NCBI GenBank assembly: GCA_002726515.1
Contig: PBTE01000168.1
Location: forward strand, 20,934 to 84,933
Direction: 5' to 3'
DNA: 64,000 nucleotides
Origin: Planctomycetaceae bacterium
Lineage (GTDB): Bacteria; Planctomycetota; Planctomycetia; Pirellulales; Pirellulaceae
Positions 46,556 through 56,176 of this stretch are shown one piece after another. The notes below the pieces were generated by a model that had not been told where the DNA came from, ran no database searches, and saw only the letters and a list, made by a program, of their open reading frames with translations. Both the position numbers and the translations under genes were made by a program. Position 1 is the stretch's first letter; each line of letters opens with the position of its first letter.

Positions 46556-46831
46556 ATGAAAACGAAAACAAGAATCACGTTCCGCGGGGTCGCGTTGCTG
46601 GTGCTGGCAATGTGGTTTTTGTGTGTCTGCGCTGAAATTTGTGAGGCATGCCCCAATTGCAAGAACGGCATAGGAGTGAACGAAAACTTAGTGCAAGGTT
46701 ACTTCTGGAGCATCCTTTTCATGATGTCGATGCCTTTCTCTCTACTCACTTCGTTTTCCTGTTACTTCTATTTCCTGGTTCGCCGGGCACGTACCTCGGA
46801 ACAAACGGTGCTTCCTGCCGGACGGCAATGA
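46556..46831 (+). CDS. Small membrane protein with CPNCKNG motif
   Basis: A 91-residue protein from ATG 46556. One hydrophobic segment (GVALLVLAMWFLCVCAEIC) looks like a signal peptide or anchor, followed by CPNCKNGIGVNENLVQGYFW and a second helix (WSILFMMSMPFSLLTSFSCY). The Cys-x-x-Cys could bind a metal. It follows the DUF420 gene and probably serves the oxidase, but the function is unknown. Confidence 0.75.
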   Translation: MKTKTRITFRGVALLVLAMWFLCVCAEICEACPNCKNGIGVNENLVQGYFWSILFMMSMPFSLLTSFSCYFYFLVRRARTSEQTVLPAGRQ

Positions 46832-46912
46832 GCCGCGCGGTTCGTTTTTCAGATCACTTTTACACCGACCGGGTGTTGAATCGAAATCGGTCGATTCGTG
46901 TTGGGTTTGACA

Positions 46913-47095
46913 GTGCGTGCTATTGGAAAATTAATGCAGTTGTCAGGTCTGGGGATTTTGCCTGTCTTCATCGTCCTCGAGTTGTCTGGCACCCTGGGAC
47001 CTGATTCGGGCCTCACCGAACTACTGCTTGCGATGGTCTTTGGAACGGTACTTTTCTACCTGGGAAGAATCGTCGAAGGGCACGCCGGCGGTTAG
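46913..47095 (+). CDS. Very small membrane protein
   Basis: A 60-residue protein if started at GTG 46913 (an earlier TTG at 46898 is possible). Two helices: LSGLGILPVFIVLELSGTLG and ELLLAMVFGTVLFYLGRI, ending in VEGHAGG. It is the last gene of the respiratory run. Small proteins of this shape (two helices, Gly-Arg-Ile-x-Glu-Gly end) recur in planctomycetes by my recollection. Function unknown. Confidence 0.6.
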   Translation: MRAIGKLMQLSGLGILPVFIVLELSGTLGPDSGLTELLLAMVFGTVLFYLGRIVEGHAGG

Positions 47096-47491
47096 TCATC
47101 AAGAGGGCGGCTCAACAGCACAATCCTCTCAGGCCGGCAAATAGACTCACCCGCACCCCACTCGTCCATGCCCAGGTCCCCCTCAGAAGATCGTTCTTGG
47201 CGCGGATTACTCAATAATTGTTGAATTTTTCGCATTTTCTGATTTCAATAGAGTGTAGGGAGAGTCGTCGACAACAAACAACGCTCGATGTCATTTGTCA
47301 ACTTTGTTCCCATAAACACTCGCCAAGACACGCCCTGTCTTCCTTGCACCGGCACGATAGCCGAGTAATTTGCAAAAGTTCTTCCTGGTATCAATAGTTC
47401 GGCGAAAAGGAACGTCATTTGCAAAAACTGTGTATTGATAGCGCGCCCGTTTACGGAACGCCACATTCATTCGATCCCGTCCAGGTGTAGC
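47096..47491. other. 396 bp intergenic before the giant surface protein
   Basis: No gene recognised. It is AT-richer than the neighbouring genes around 47200-47260. The segment TTGGCGCG at 47197-47204 resembles the start of the repeat ahead of the Rieske gene, but the rest does not match. No clear terminator for the respiratory locus was found. Confidence 0.4.
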
Positions 47492-50400
47492 ATGCAGAGA
47501 TCTCAACGTTTCACGAAACGACGAGCCAAACCTCAGAGAAACAAATTTCAAGCCGGGTACCATCGTCATCCCACACTGGCAGAGCAACTCGAGAGCCGAC
47601 TGATGTTGTCGGCTGCTAGCCTGACGACGACCGAAAGCATCATCCCCGCTGCCGGCGAAATGAGCGAGACCATGATCTCCGTGACGGGCAACACACAGCC
47701 TGTCGTGCTGGCCTTTCAAACGGTGGCTTCCACCGGCAGCGAACTCAATCCAGCCGCGCCGGAAATTCATGACATCAGTGGCAATGCCATCTTGCCCCTG
47801 TTTTCAACCGACAATGCCCTTGACGGGGATAGCGGACTGATTGTCGCCGAACTGGATAGCGGGGATTACATCCTATCGATGACTGGTGAAAACGGCACGA
47901 CCGGCAGCCTGCTGCTGCACGCCGGCTTGACGGGAGACTCCGACGCCAATGGCCAGGTCAGCTACAACGAGTTCCACACGGCCACTGCTGCCATGGTGCA
48001 AAACCTGTTCGGCTTCAACAACGTAGCCGCACAAGTCTTTAATGGTCTGGGCATCAATACCACGGTCAACCTCTACAGTCCGTCCTTCGATGCCAACATG
48101 AATGGCGCCGTCGACGTTTTTGATGTCGAATTGACCAAGGTCAATCAGGACGCGGGTAACTTGCTGGTCGAATTTTCTGATATCGTTACAGCACCTTCCA
48201 TTCAAGCCTCGCTCAGCACCGACACGGGTAGTTCCGACAGTGACGGAGTGACCAATGACCCCAACGTCACCATCAGTGGATCGGTATCTGACGACACGGA
48301 GGTCACCAGTTTCACAGCATCGATCGACAGTTCAACTCCCGTGGAACTGTCAACCTTGTTGGGACAAGACTTTTCCGAGGGGAGCAACTTCCAGTTGAAC
48401 ATGGACCAACTGGAAACCATTGCAAACACCGGCGCCGGTTCCTTGATTGACAGCGGTGAACACGATTTGCTGTTCACAGCAACGGACGACCAGGATGGTG
48501 AGTCGACACTACATGTGACACTGCAGATTGACACGATCGCGCCCACCGCGCCCGCTAATCTCGACCTGGACAGTGCCAGTGATTCGGGTAACAGCGACAC
48601 CGACAACATCACCAATCTGACCAGTCTGGTATTTCATGCAGACGCCGAAGATGGCGCGGTCGTTGATCTTTTCAGTTCGGAGGTCACGGGAGTCGTAGGA
48701 ACTGGTACGGTCAACAGCCCCGTGGCTATCACAACCGTGTCACTGGCGGAGGGCACGCATACGATTACCGCCACGGCCACCGACGCGGCTGGCAACACCA
48801 GTGCTGCCTCTGCCCAAGTTGCCGTCCAGATCGACACAACGCCACCGGCAGACCCTGTTTTTGACCTGGACCCCTCCTCCGATACGGGAGTTATCGGAGA
48901 CCAGTTTACTTCTAGTGCAGTGGCAACACTCATCGGAACCTCTGACGCCGACGTTGCGATTCAATTGGAACGTGGGATAGATGTAACCCCATATATGGGA
49001 AGTCTGCTTGGCACCGCCACGGCGGACGCCAGTGGTAACTTCACCTTCGCGGACGTGAGCCTGCCTTTTGCAGATTCAGTATTTCAGACGACCGCCAGCG
49101 ATATCGCTGACAATACCAGCACCTTCACGCTGACCATCACGCAGAATCAGGCTCCCAGCATCAACGACCAGACATTTGATGTGGGTGAGGCCAGTTCAAA
49201 CGGCACATTGGTCGGAACCATCACGGCCGATGATGCAAATCTCGGAGATGGCGACACATTGAGCTTCGATATCGCCGATGGCAACTCTGCCGGAATTTTC
49301 ACGGTGGACGGATCCACAGGAGAGATCACTGTCGCAGACGCGACACAACTTGACTTCGAGACCACACCGGTGTTCAACCTGACGGTGCAGGTGATCGACT
49401 CAGGAGGTGACGGCTCGGGTGTTTCCGGATCGGGACTAAGTGACACCGCGACCATTACCGTCCAGGTCCTTGATGAAAACGATGCTCCCACCATCAACGA
49501 TCACACGTTCAGTCTTGCCGAAAACAGCATATTTGCCACCCCGGTGGGCACGGTCTCGGCAAGTGACCCGGATGGCGACACCCAACTGGAGTTCGCGGTC
49601 ACTGCTGGAAACGAAAATAGTGCGTTTGAGATTCATCCGGAGTCCGGAGAAATCACCGTCACAAATCTTTTTGCCCTGGATTTTGAGACAACCGAAACAT
49701 TCGTTCTGGAGGTCACCGTCACTGATAGCGGAAGTTTAAGCGGTTCAGCAAACGTCACCGTCAATCTGACTGACATCAATGAAGCGCTCTCCGTCGCAGA
49801 TCAGGTCTTCACGGTTTCGCTGGCCGTTCCACCCGGTTCAATTGTAGATACCGTAGAAGTCGTGGACCCGGATGCAAATGATTCATTTTTATTCGAAATA
49901 ACAGCCAGTGACGCACCCGCGGGTACCTTCGCCATTGATCCGAATTTGGGAACCCTTTCAGTATCAGATCCAACGGGGCTACAAGCCAGCCCGCTGTACC
50001 TGCTGACAGTCCGTGTGACCGATCTGGCCGGAGCAGGCTTTAGTGACGAAGCAGAAATTACGGTCCAGGTGACAACCAACACGCCCCCTGTAGCCATGGA
50101 TGACGTTGACCAGACCGATGAAGACACGCCATCGGCCATCGATGTTCTGGCGGACAACGGGTCGGGGGCAGATATGGATAACGACGGAGACGACTCACTG
50201 TTATTCGTCAGCAGCTTTGACGAGACAAGTGCCTTGGGGGCCACGATTACTGAACAGGCCGATGGCACTCTGCTTTACGACCCCACCGGCGCAGGCGCGA
50301 TCCAGGAAATGGCGGCCGATTCCAGCGTCTTGGTGGACACCTACAATTACGTCATCAGTGACCCTCACGCTGGTGTGGACACCGGAACTGTGAGCATCAC

Positions 50401-53023
50401 GATCACCGGAGTGAACGACGCGCCGTTGCTGGACATGAGTGGTGATCCCACACTAACGGAAATCACCGAAGACGACTTGAACAACAACGGTGACGCGGTT
50501 GGCAACTTGATTGATGGATCCATAACCGACGTGGACTCGGGCGCATTGCAGGGCATCGCCGTGATTGTTCCGGCTGTTAATGGTATTCCACACGTGACCG
50601 ACGGTGGTACCTGGCAGTATTCCATCGATGCTGCTCAGACCTGGCAGGACGTTGGCAGTGTCAGCCTGAGCAACGCACTTCTGCTTCGTCCCGACGACCT
50701 TCTCCGTTTCGTGCCGGATGGTAAAAACGGAGCGACGGCAACGGTTTCCTATCGCGGCTGGGACCAGACAACTGGAGCAGCGGGAACGAAGGTCGACACG
50801 GACCTCACCGCGGGTGGCAGTAGCGCTTTCAGTAGTGGTATCGACCGAGCGGAAATAACTGTCACTGACGTCAATGACGAGCCGACGTTCGACGTGATCG
50901 AGTCGTTGCTCCCGGTCAACCAGGTTGTCGTTCGCGGTGGCACCTCGACACATCTGGCTCTTGATGGCGAAGACGTCGACGGGACCAATGTGACCTACAG
51001 TGTGACGGTGACAGGGGGTGATGCGGGCATTGCAACTCCCAGTATTACCAGCGGTAATCGCAGCATGAGGGTCACCGTCGCTCCGAATACGGAAATCGCA
51101 GGCGGCGAGATGACCTTCCAACTCTTCGAACAACGTGCAGGGCGGGTTACCGATCAAATCATCAACCTGGCCCAACAGGGTGCGTACAACAACGATGAGT
51201 ACCACCGGGTGGTTCCCAATTTCGTCATCCAGGGTGGAAATTTTTCCGGCTCGGGCTTCACGGTTCCGATCATCGACGACCAGTTTCACACGCAGTTACT
51301 GCACCTTGGTCCGGGCTATTTGTCGATGGCCAATCTGGGTGACACACCACTACCAAACGGCGACTTGATTTCGGGGGACGATACCAACGGGGGGGGTTAC
51401 TTCATCACACTGGTCGACACCCGTTTTCTAGACGGCAACCACAGCGTTTTCGGATTCCAGGTGGAAGGCCAGGACGTTCGTGAAGAAATCGGGAACGTTG
51501 CGGTCAACGGCCAGTCCCCAGTCAACGAGATCTTCCAGGAAACGGTCGAGATTTTTGTCGACTCGATCAACGGGGTGCTGATCATTTCGGCACCCGAAGA
51601 TGCCACCGGCACGGTCCAACTTACGGTGACAGCCGACGACGGAAACGGTGGCACCAGCCAACAAATCATTGATGTCACCGTGGAAAATGATGTCGCCAAC
51701 ATGACGCCGTTTCTCGATGACATTGCGCCCGTCAGCACAACGACTGGCACGGACGCGGTGTTCAATATCACGGCCACCGACGCCGAGGGAGATGATTATG
51801 TCATCGACGCACAACGCCGTGAGGTGATCAACTTCGATGACGGACCCAATGAAAGGGATGTCACGCCGCCGGGAACCACCAGTTTCTCACACCAAGGTAC
51901 CACCTGGAGTGGGGGTGAAGTGGTACAGGGGATTTCAGAACTGCAGGGCAGTTTCGACAATGGCCTCTACCTGGTCAACAACGGGGTTGCCGAAGTTGTC
52001 TTCGACGACCCGGTCAATGCGGCCAGTTTCTTCTTTGTTCACGGAATGGGGGTCGCTGCTGGAACGGCTACGGCGTTTGACGACAACGGGTCCACGCTCG
52101 GTTCCGTGGACAGCAGTGCGGCCACCACATTTGCAGATCCCGGAAATTTCAAAACGTTGGATTTCGTCAACCCAATTAAACGCATTACGTTCAGCAACGG
52201 CATCGTCGACTCTTTCGACTTCCGTCCGTACGACTACCAGGTTGTGACCGATTCCCAGGGAAACGCAACCGTCACCGTAACGCCGACGGCGGGGGTAACC
52301 GGTCAACTGCAGATTCTGGTACGCGTCAAGCCCTTGGTTCCCGGGAACGTTACGACAGCCAGCACGATTGACACCCAGGTTGTTACGATCTCGGTCAATC
52401 CGGCTTTGCATGCTGATTGGACGCAAACAACCATTGCCTCACCGATCACAATTTCTGACACCTCGGACGATTCCATCCAAGAGGTGCTCAACGCAGCGAT
52501 TGATACCTGGCAGGCAACTGGCCTGGTGAGCGATCGTCTGGAAATCAACCTGGAGGTTCGTGATTTCAACGGTCAAGCGTTGGGTTCAACTGCCATACTG
52601 GAAACTGATGGACAAGGCAATGCTACAACCGCCCTGGTCAGTATTGACGACGACGCGGCGGGATGCGGCTGGCACATTGGCCTGGAGTCACCATCGGCGG
52701 GGGCAGGATTTGATCTCTACAGCGTTCTATTGCACGAAATCGGGCATGCGGCCGGCTTTTCCGACGCGTTGAATGGATACGAAGTCAACCGGTCGCAACT
52801 GGCTGCAGCAGAAATCGACGTGGTGATGACTCTCGACGGCCATCACCTTGACTCAGACAGTCACGTCAATGACCTGATGAATCCGGTTCTCGCACCCGGT
52901 GAGCGACGAACCATTTCTGACCTCGATTTGCTGCTGCTCAGCTCATTCGCGACAAACCCGCACCACCAGGTGTTTGCAGACCAGGTGGTATCTGGCTGGC
53001 TGGTTGAGCTAGCCGGGTTTTAA
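47492..53023 (+). CDS. Giant surface protein with cadherin-like, cyclophilin and metzincin segments
   Basis: An 1843-residue protein from ATG 47492. The N-terminus is basic and carries AEQLESRLMLSA (about 30-41), the export motif common in planctomycete surface proteins. EF-hand/dockerin-like loops follow (DSDANGQVSYNEF near 150; DANMNGAVDVFDVEL near 200). About residues 240-1170 are beta-sandwich repeats with cadherin- and VCBS-like segments (DENDAPTINDHTFSLAEN). About 1205-1356 looks like a cyclophilin peptidyl-prolyl isomerase (FQLFEQRAGRVTDQIINLA; HRVVPNFVIQGG). The C-terminus has a metzincin zinc motif HEIGHAAGFSD (1748-1758). Probably secreted or surface-bound and calcium dependent. Confidence 0.88.
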   Translation: MQRSQRFTKRRAKPQRNKFQAGYHRHPTLAEQLESRLMLSAASLTTTESIIPAAGEMSETMISVTGNTQPVVLAFQTVASTGSELNPAAPEIHDISGNAILPLFSTDNALDGDSGLIVAELDSGDYILSMTGENGTTGSLLLHAGLTGDSDANGQVSYNEFHTATAAMVQNLFGFNNVAAQVFNGLGINTTVNLYSPSFDANMNGAVDVFDVELTKVNQDAGNLLVEFSDIVTAPSIQASLSTDTGSSDSDGVTNDPNVTISGSVSDDTEVTSFTASIDSSTPVELSTLLGQDFSEGSNFQLNMDQLETIANTGAGSLIDSGEHDLLFTATDDQDGESTLHVTLQIDTIAPTAPANLDLDSASDSGNSDTDNITNLTSLVFHADAEDGAVVDLFSSEVTGVVGTGTVNSPVAITTVSLAEGTHTITATATDAAGNTSAASAQVAVQIDTTPPADPVFDLDPSSDTGVIGDQFTSSAVATLIGTSDADVAIQLERGIDVTPYMGSLLGTATADASGNFTFADVSLPFADSVFQTTASDIADNTSTFTLTITQNQAPSINDQTFDVGEASSNGTLVGTITADDANLGDGDTLSFDIADGNSAGIFTVDGSTGEITVADATQLDFETTPVFNLTVQVIDSGGDGSGVSGSGLSDTATITVQVLDENDAPTINDHTFSLAENSIFATPVGTVSASDPDGDTQLEFAVTAGNENSAFEIHPESGEITVTNLFALDFETTETFVLEVTVTDSGSLSGSANVTVNLTDINEALSVADQVFTVSLAVPPGSIVDTVEVVDPDANDSFLFEITASDAPAGTFAIDPNLGTLSVSDPTGLQASPLYLLTVRVTDLAGAGFSDEAEITVQVTTNTPPVAMDDVDQTDEDTPSAIDVLADNGSGADMDNDGDDSLLFVSSFDETSALGATITEQADGTLLYDPTGAGAIQEMAADSSVLVDTYNYVISDPHAGVDTGTVSITITGVNDAPLLDMSGDPTLTEITEDDLNNNGDAVGNLIDGSITDVDSGALQGIAVIVPAVNGIPHVTDGGTWQYSIDAAQTWQDVGSVSLSNALLLRPDDLLRFVPDGKNGATATVSYRGWDQTTGAAGTKVDTDLTAGGSSAFSSGIDRAEITVTDVNDEPTFDVIESLLPVNQVVVRGGTSTHLALDGEDVDGTNVTYSVTVTGGDAGIATPSITSGNRSMRVTVAPNTEIAGGEMTFQLFEQRAGRVTDQIINLAQQGAYNNDEYHRVVPNFVIQGGNFSGSGFTVPIIDDQFHTQLLHLGPGYLSMANLGDTPLPNGDLISGDDTNGGGYFITLVDTRFLDGNHSVFGFQVEGQDVREEIGNVAVNGQSPVNEIFQETVEIFVDSINGVLIISAPEDATGTVQLTVTADDGNGGTSQQIIDVTVENDVANMTPFLDDIAPVSTTTGTDAVFNITATDAEGDDYVIDAQRREVINFDDGPNERDVTPPGTTSFSHQGTTWSGGEVVQGISELQGSFDNGLYLVNNGVAEVVFDDPVNAASFFFVHGMGVAAGTATAFDDNGSTLGSVDSSAATTFADPGNFKTLDFVNPIKRITFSNGIVDSFDFRPYDYQVVTDSQGNATVTVTPTAGVTGQLQILVRVKPLVPGNVTTASTIDTQVVTISVNPALHADWTQTTIASPITISDTSDDSIQEVLNAAIDTWQATGLVSDRLEINLEVRDFNGQALGSTAILETDGQGNATTALVSIDDDAAGCGWHIGLESPSAGAGFDLYSVLLHEIGHAAGFSDALNGYEVNRSQLAAAEIDVVMTLDGHHLDSDSHVNDLMNPVLAPGERRTISDLDLLLLSSFATNPHHQVFADQVVSGWLVELAGF

Positions 53024-53147
53024 AATAGCCGGCCACCTGTGCCCCGGCTGCCCTTGGTTTCCCGGCCGGACCTTCCAGCGGGGCTACAGAATAATCTGCT
53101 CGCTGACAAACGGGGCCTCCACCGTGGTGATCAGGACCAGTGACCAT

Positions 53148-54353
53148 TCAAGCACCATATTTTTCCAGACGCCCGGCATTGGCCAGGGCAAGGGTCATCA
53201 AATGCTTGGCCTCAAACTGCCCCAAACCACCACGCGATCCTTCAGTCTCACTGAAAGACTCGCAGGAGTCGGTTCGACAACGGTCTGAAACCAGCAATGT
53301 GGGAACAGGATGCCAACTGTGGCTCTTCAAATAGCTGGGCGTGCTATGGTCACCGGTGATGATCAAGACGTCCGGATTCAGATCGGTCACCCGGGGAACC
53401 GAAGCGTCAAATTCCTCTATTCTCTGAACTTTTCCCGTGAAATCACCATCCTCTCCCGTGCTGTCGGTGTACTTGAAGTGCAGAAAGAAAAAGTCGTAAT
53501 CGTTCCAAGCCTGCTCTAACACTTCCATCTGCTGTTCTAATGTTTGCGCGTTACCAACAATGTGCATACCGACCAGGCGCGCCAATCCCTTGTACATGGG
53601 GTAAACGGCAATTGCAGCCGCTCGCAAACCGTAAACCTCTTCGTAAGGCGCCAAGGCGGGTTTGACAGCAAAACCGCGCATCGTGTGAAAATTCGCCCGG
53701 GTTTGATCAGCCAGTAAATCTCGAGCTTGCGCTAAAAATTGACTGGCAATATCTGCCGTTCTTTGGCTGGCCGGATTCAGAGCCCGCGGAGCCCGAGGGG
53801 GAACACCGGTCATCTGGGGATCCGTGTCCTCCACCTCGCCACCCAAATCATCACCGCGAAAAACAACAACAAAGCGGTGTTCTTTGACGGGTTCCACAAA
53901 AATTTCCACACCGGGAACATTGATTTCTCTGAGCCGTTTAGCCAGCAGGGCACTTTCTTCCGTGGGAATGCGACCAGCTCGCCGATCCAAGATGTTCCCT
54001 TGTTGATCCAATGTGCAAAAGTTACAGCGAATGGCGACATCTTTGTCCAGCATTTCCAGACCGATCCCCGTCGCTTCGAGTGCCCCCCGACCAATCACAT
54101 TTTTCAAGGGGTCGTAACCGAACAGTCCCAAATGCCCCGGACCGCTACCGGGACTGATTCCGGGCGCCACTGGAATGCTCAGACCTTGAACCCCCTGACG
54201 AGCCAATTCGTTCAGATTTGGAGTCCGTGCAGCCTCGAGTTCGGTGGGTCCACCAGGTTCCTGGGGCAACCCCCCCAAACCGTCGGCAACGAACATCACA
54301 ATTTTCGTGTCATTCCGGACGTGCAGTGCACGTGTCACATCGTGAAGATCCAT
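53148..54353 (-). CDS. apgM: 2,3-bisphosphoglycerate-independent phosphoglycerate mutase, archaeal type
   Basis: A 401-residue alkaline-phosphatase-superfamily enzyme that interconverts 2- and 3-phosphoglycerate. The start MFVADGLGGLP gives the first metal aspartate, the phosphoserine position lies in ISPGSGPGHLGLFGYDP, and TGDHSTPSYLKSHSWHPVP gives the C-terminal metal ligands. It matches the ApgM family rather than the 500-residue GpmI type. Start ATG 54353. It is convergent with the giant surface protein and divergent from pgi. Confidence 0.93.
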   Translation of the reverse strand: MDLHDVTRALHVRNDTKIVMFVADGLGGLPQEPGGPTELEAARTPNLNELARQGVQGLSIPVAPGISPGSGPGHLGLFGYDPLKNVIGRGALEATGIGLEMLDKDVAIRCNFCTLDQQGNILDRRAGRIPTEESALLAKRLREINVPGVEIFVEPVKEHRFVVVFRGDDLGGEVEDTDPQMTGVPPRAPRALNPASQRTADIASQFLAQARDLLADQTRANFHTMRGFAVKPALAPYEEVYGLRAAAIAVYPMYKGLARLVGMHIVGNAQTLEQQMEVLEQAWNDYDFFFLHFKYTDSTGEDGDFTGKVQRIEEFDASVPRVTDLNPDVLIITGDHSTPSYLKSHSWHPVPTLLVSDRCRTDSCESFSETEGSRGGLGQFEAKHLMTLALANAGRLEKYGA

Positions 54354-54687
54354 GAGTCATTCCTGGACGTCGGTGCCATATCTTACTTCACACCCCTTGG
54401 TAACAAAAAACGTGGTGCTGACAAGGTGTTGATGGTGGAGCCTTCGAATGCCGCCACGGTCTTGAACCTGATGGTGGGGTGATTTTTCGGGAGCGGCAGT
54501 TCGATATCCTACAAAAGTAATTGTAAAAACCGCTGGTGAGGGATACTTGCGTTCGATTCAATGCTTTGGTGCAATTAGTTCTACCGTTTTGTCGAGTTTC
54601 GTCAAATCGAGGTACAACACGGTAATTCCGTCTGGAAACGGCCTTCTGCTCTTTTTTCGCATCAACCAACCACCGAGGAGAAAAATC
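54354..54687. other. 334 bp divergent region between apgM and pgi
   Basis: It must hold the control elements of two glycolytic genes facing away from each other. No clear consensus promoter or palindrome was identified; in-frame upstream codons of pgi continue to 54547 but lack a ribosome site. Confidence 0.4.
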
Positions 54688-56103
54688 TTGGACCCGATTG
54701 AATACCAACCGGAGGGAGCCTTCCTCGAAAAGACGGGCATCTCACGTGAGTCGCTTCTGCAACTGGGTCCGAGCCTCGAGGCAGCCCGATCCGAAATTCA
54801 AGCAGACTTGAAAGCCTGGACCGCTGGCCATCCGCCGGCCCCTGATAAAGATCCCCTGGATGCAGGATTCATCGATCTCCCCGAACGAATCCTGACGGAT
54901 TATCGTACGCGACGCGAGCAGAGCGAGCTAGGTCGTGTACTGGCCACGGCCGATCGACTTTGCGAAACGGTCGATCGCGTTGTGGTCCTGGGAATCGGCG
55001 GTTCCTACATGGGTGCGCGGGCCATCATGGATGCCTGTTGCCATCCAATGTACAACGAATTATCCCGTGCCGATCGCGGCTCACGCCCCCGGGTTTACTT
55101 CGACGGGAACAATGTCGACAACGACGCAACACAGGGGCTCCTGGACGTCTTGGGGCAAAGCGAAAGTATCGAGCAACCTGAAGGGGGTTGGGCAATCATT
55201 GTCGTGAGCAAGAGCGGTGGAACTTTGGAAACCGCGGTCGCCTTCCGTCAATTTCTCAATCGACTGAACTCCACCCTGAAGTCTCCTTCAGCGCACAGCT
55301 TGGGGGATCTTGTTGTTCCTATCACGGGAACTCATGGAAAATTGCACGATTTGGCGCAGGCACTCCAGTGTCGCGACATCTTCCGTGTCCCCAATGGGGT
55401 AGGGGGGCGATTTTCGGTGCTGAGCACTGTAGGACTGCTGCCCGCTGCCGTCCTGGGCCTGGATGTCGTCCATTTACTGGAAGGAGCCGTCATGATGAAC
55501 GAACGGTTTCAGACCGCGGCGGTGGGAAACAACCCAGTCTTGGATTTTGCGGGGGTCTGCCACCTGCTGGAAAAAGAACGGGGGGCCAGCACCCGGGTTC
55601 TTTCAGTCTGGTCCAAAGGTCTGGAAGCATTCGGGCTATGGTACGACCAGTTGTTGGCAGAAAGCCTGGGAAAATCCGAACGAGGTGCGTTACCCTTGAC
55701 GGCCGTCAACACGCGGGACCTTCATTCACGCGGACAACAGCACCAGGAAGGTGTTCGTGACAAACTGATCACCAACGTCATCGTTGACAAGTACCGACGC
55801 GATCCGCTCCGGGTTGGCCAGAGTCAATGGAATCAGGATCAACTCAACGCCCTTGCCGACAAGACGATGCCTGATATCATGAGGGCTGCCATCCAGGGCT
55901 CCAAGCAAGCTTACCGCGACGACAACCGTCCGACAGCAGACTTGCATCTACCCTGCCTGGATGAACACACACTCGGCCAGGCATTTCAGATGTTAATGCT
56001 CGCCACGATTGTTGAAGGACGATTGATCGGCATCAATCCGTATGGGCAACCGGGGGTCGAAGCTTACAAGCGAAACATGCATACATTTTTACGAAGCACG
56101 TGA
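54688..56103 (+). CDS. pgi: Glucose-6-phosphate isomerase
   Basis: A 471-residue enzyme interconverting glucose 6-phosphate and fructose 6-phosphate. Motifs: VVLGIGGSYMGARAIMDACC, VVSKSGGTLETAVAF (phosphate-binding loop), TGTHGKLHDLA, GGRFSVLSTVGLLP and HSRGQQHQEG. The TTG at 54688 with the ribosome site GAGGAG seven bases upstream is taken as the start. It is head-to-head with apgM. Confidence 0.94.
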   Translation: MDPIEYQPEGAFLEKTGISRESLLQLGPSLEAARSEIQADLKAWTAGHPPAPDKDPLDAGFIDLPERILTDYRTRREQSELGRVLATADRLCETVDRVVVLGIGGSYMGARAIMDACCHPMYNELSRADRGSRPRVYFDGNNVDNDATQGLLDVLGQSESIEQPEGGWAIIVVSKSGGTLETAVAFRQFLNRLNSTLKSPSAHSLGDLVVPITGTHGKLHDLAQALQCRDIFRVPNGVGGRFSVLSTVGLLPAAVLGLDVVHLLEGAVMMNERFQTAAVGNNPVLDFAGVCHLLEKERGASTRVLSVWSKGLEAFGLWYDQLLAESLGKSERGALPLTAVNTRDLHSRGQQHQEGVRDKLITNVIVDKYRRDPLRVGQSQWNQDQLNALADKTMPDIMRAAIQGSKQAYRDDNRPTADLHLPCLDEHTLGQAFQMLMLATIVEGRLIGINPYGQPGVEAYKRNMHTFLRST

Positions 56104-56176
56104 TTTCCTTCAAATTCAATCAATATTCACTGGCTGTCACTTGCCTCCTGATTCAAACCACTCGAGGGAACCTTAC

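Noticed and set aside
48200..50100. Repetitive look of the surface-protein gene as a possible CRISPR or tandem array
   Set aside because: The periodicity comes from homologous protein domains of unequal length; no constant short DNA repeat with spacers exists.
50453..51289. Long minus-strand frame inside the giant surface protein
   Set aside because: Antisense shadow of a repetitive coding region; no domain of its own.
53739..54482. Long plus-strand frame antisense to apgM
   Set aside because: apgM motifs on the minus strand are complete, so the opposite frame is a shadow.
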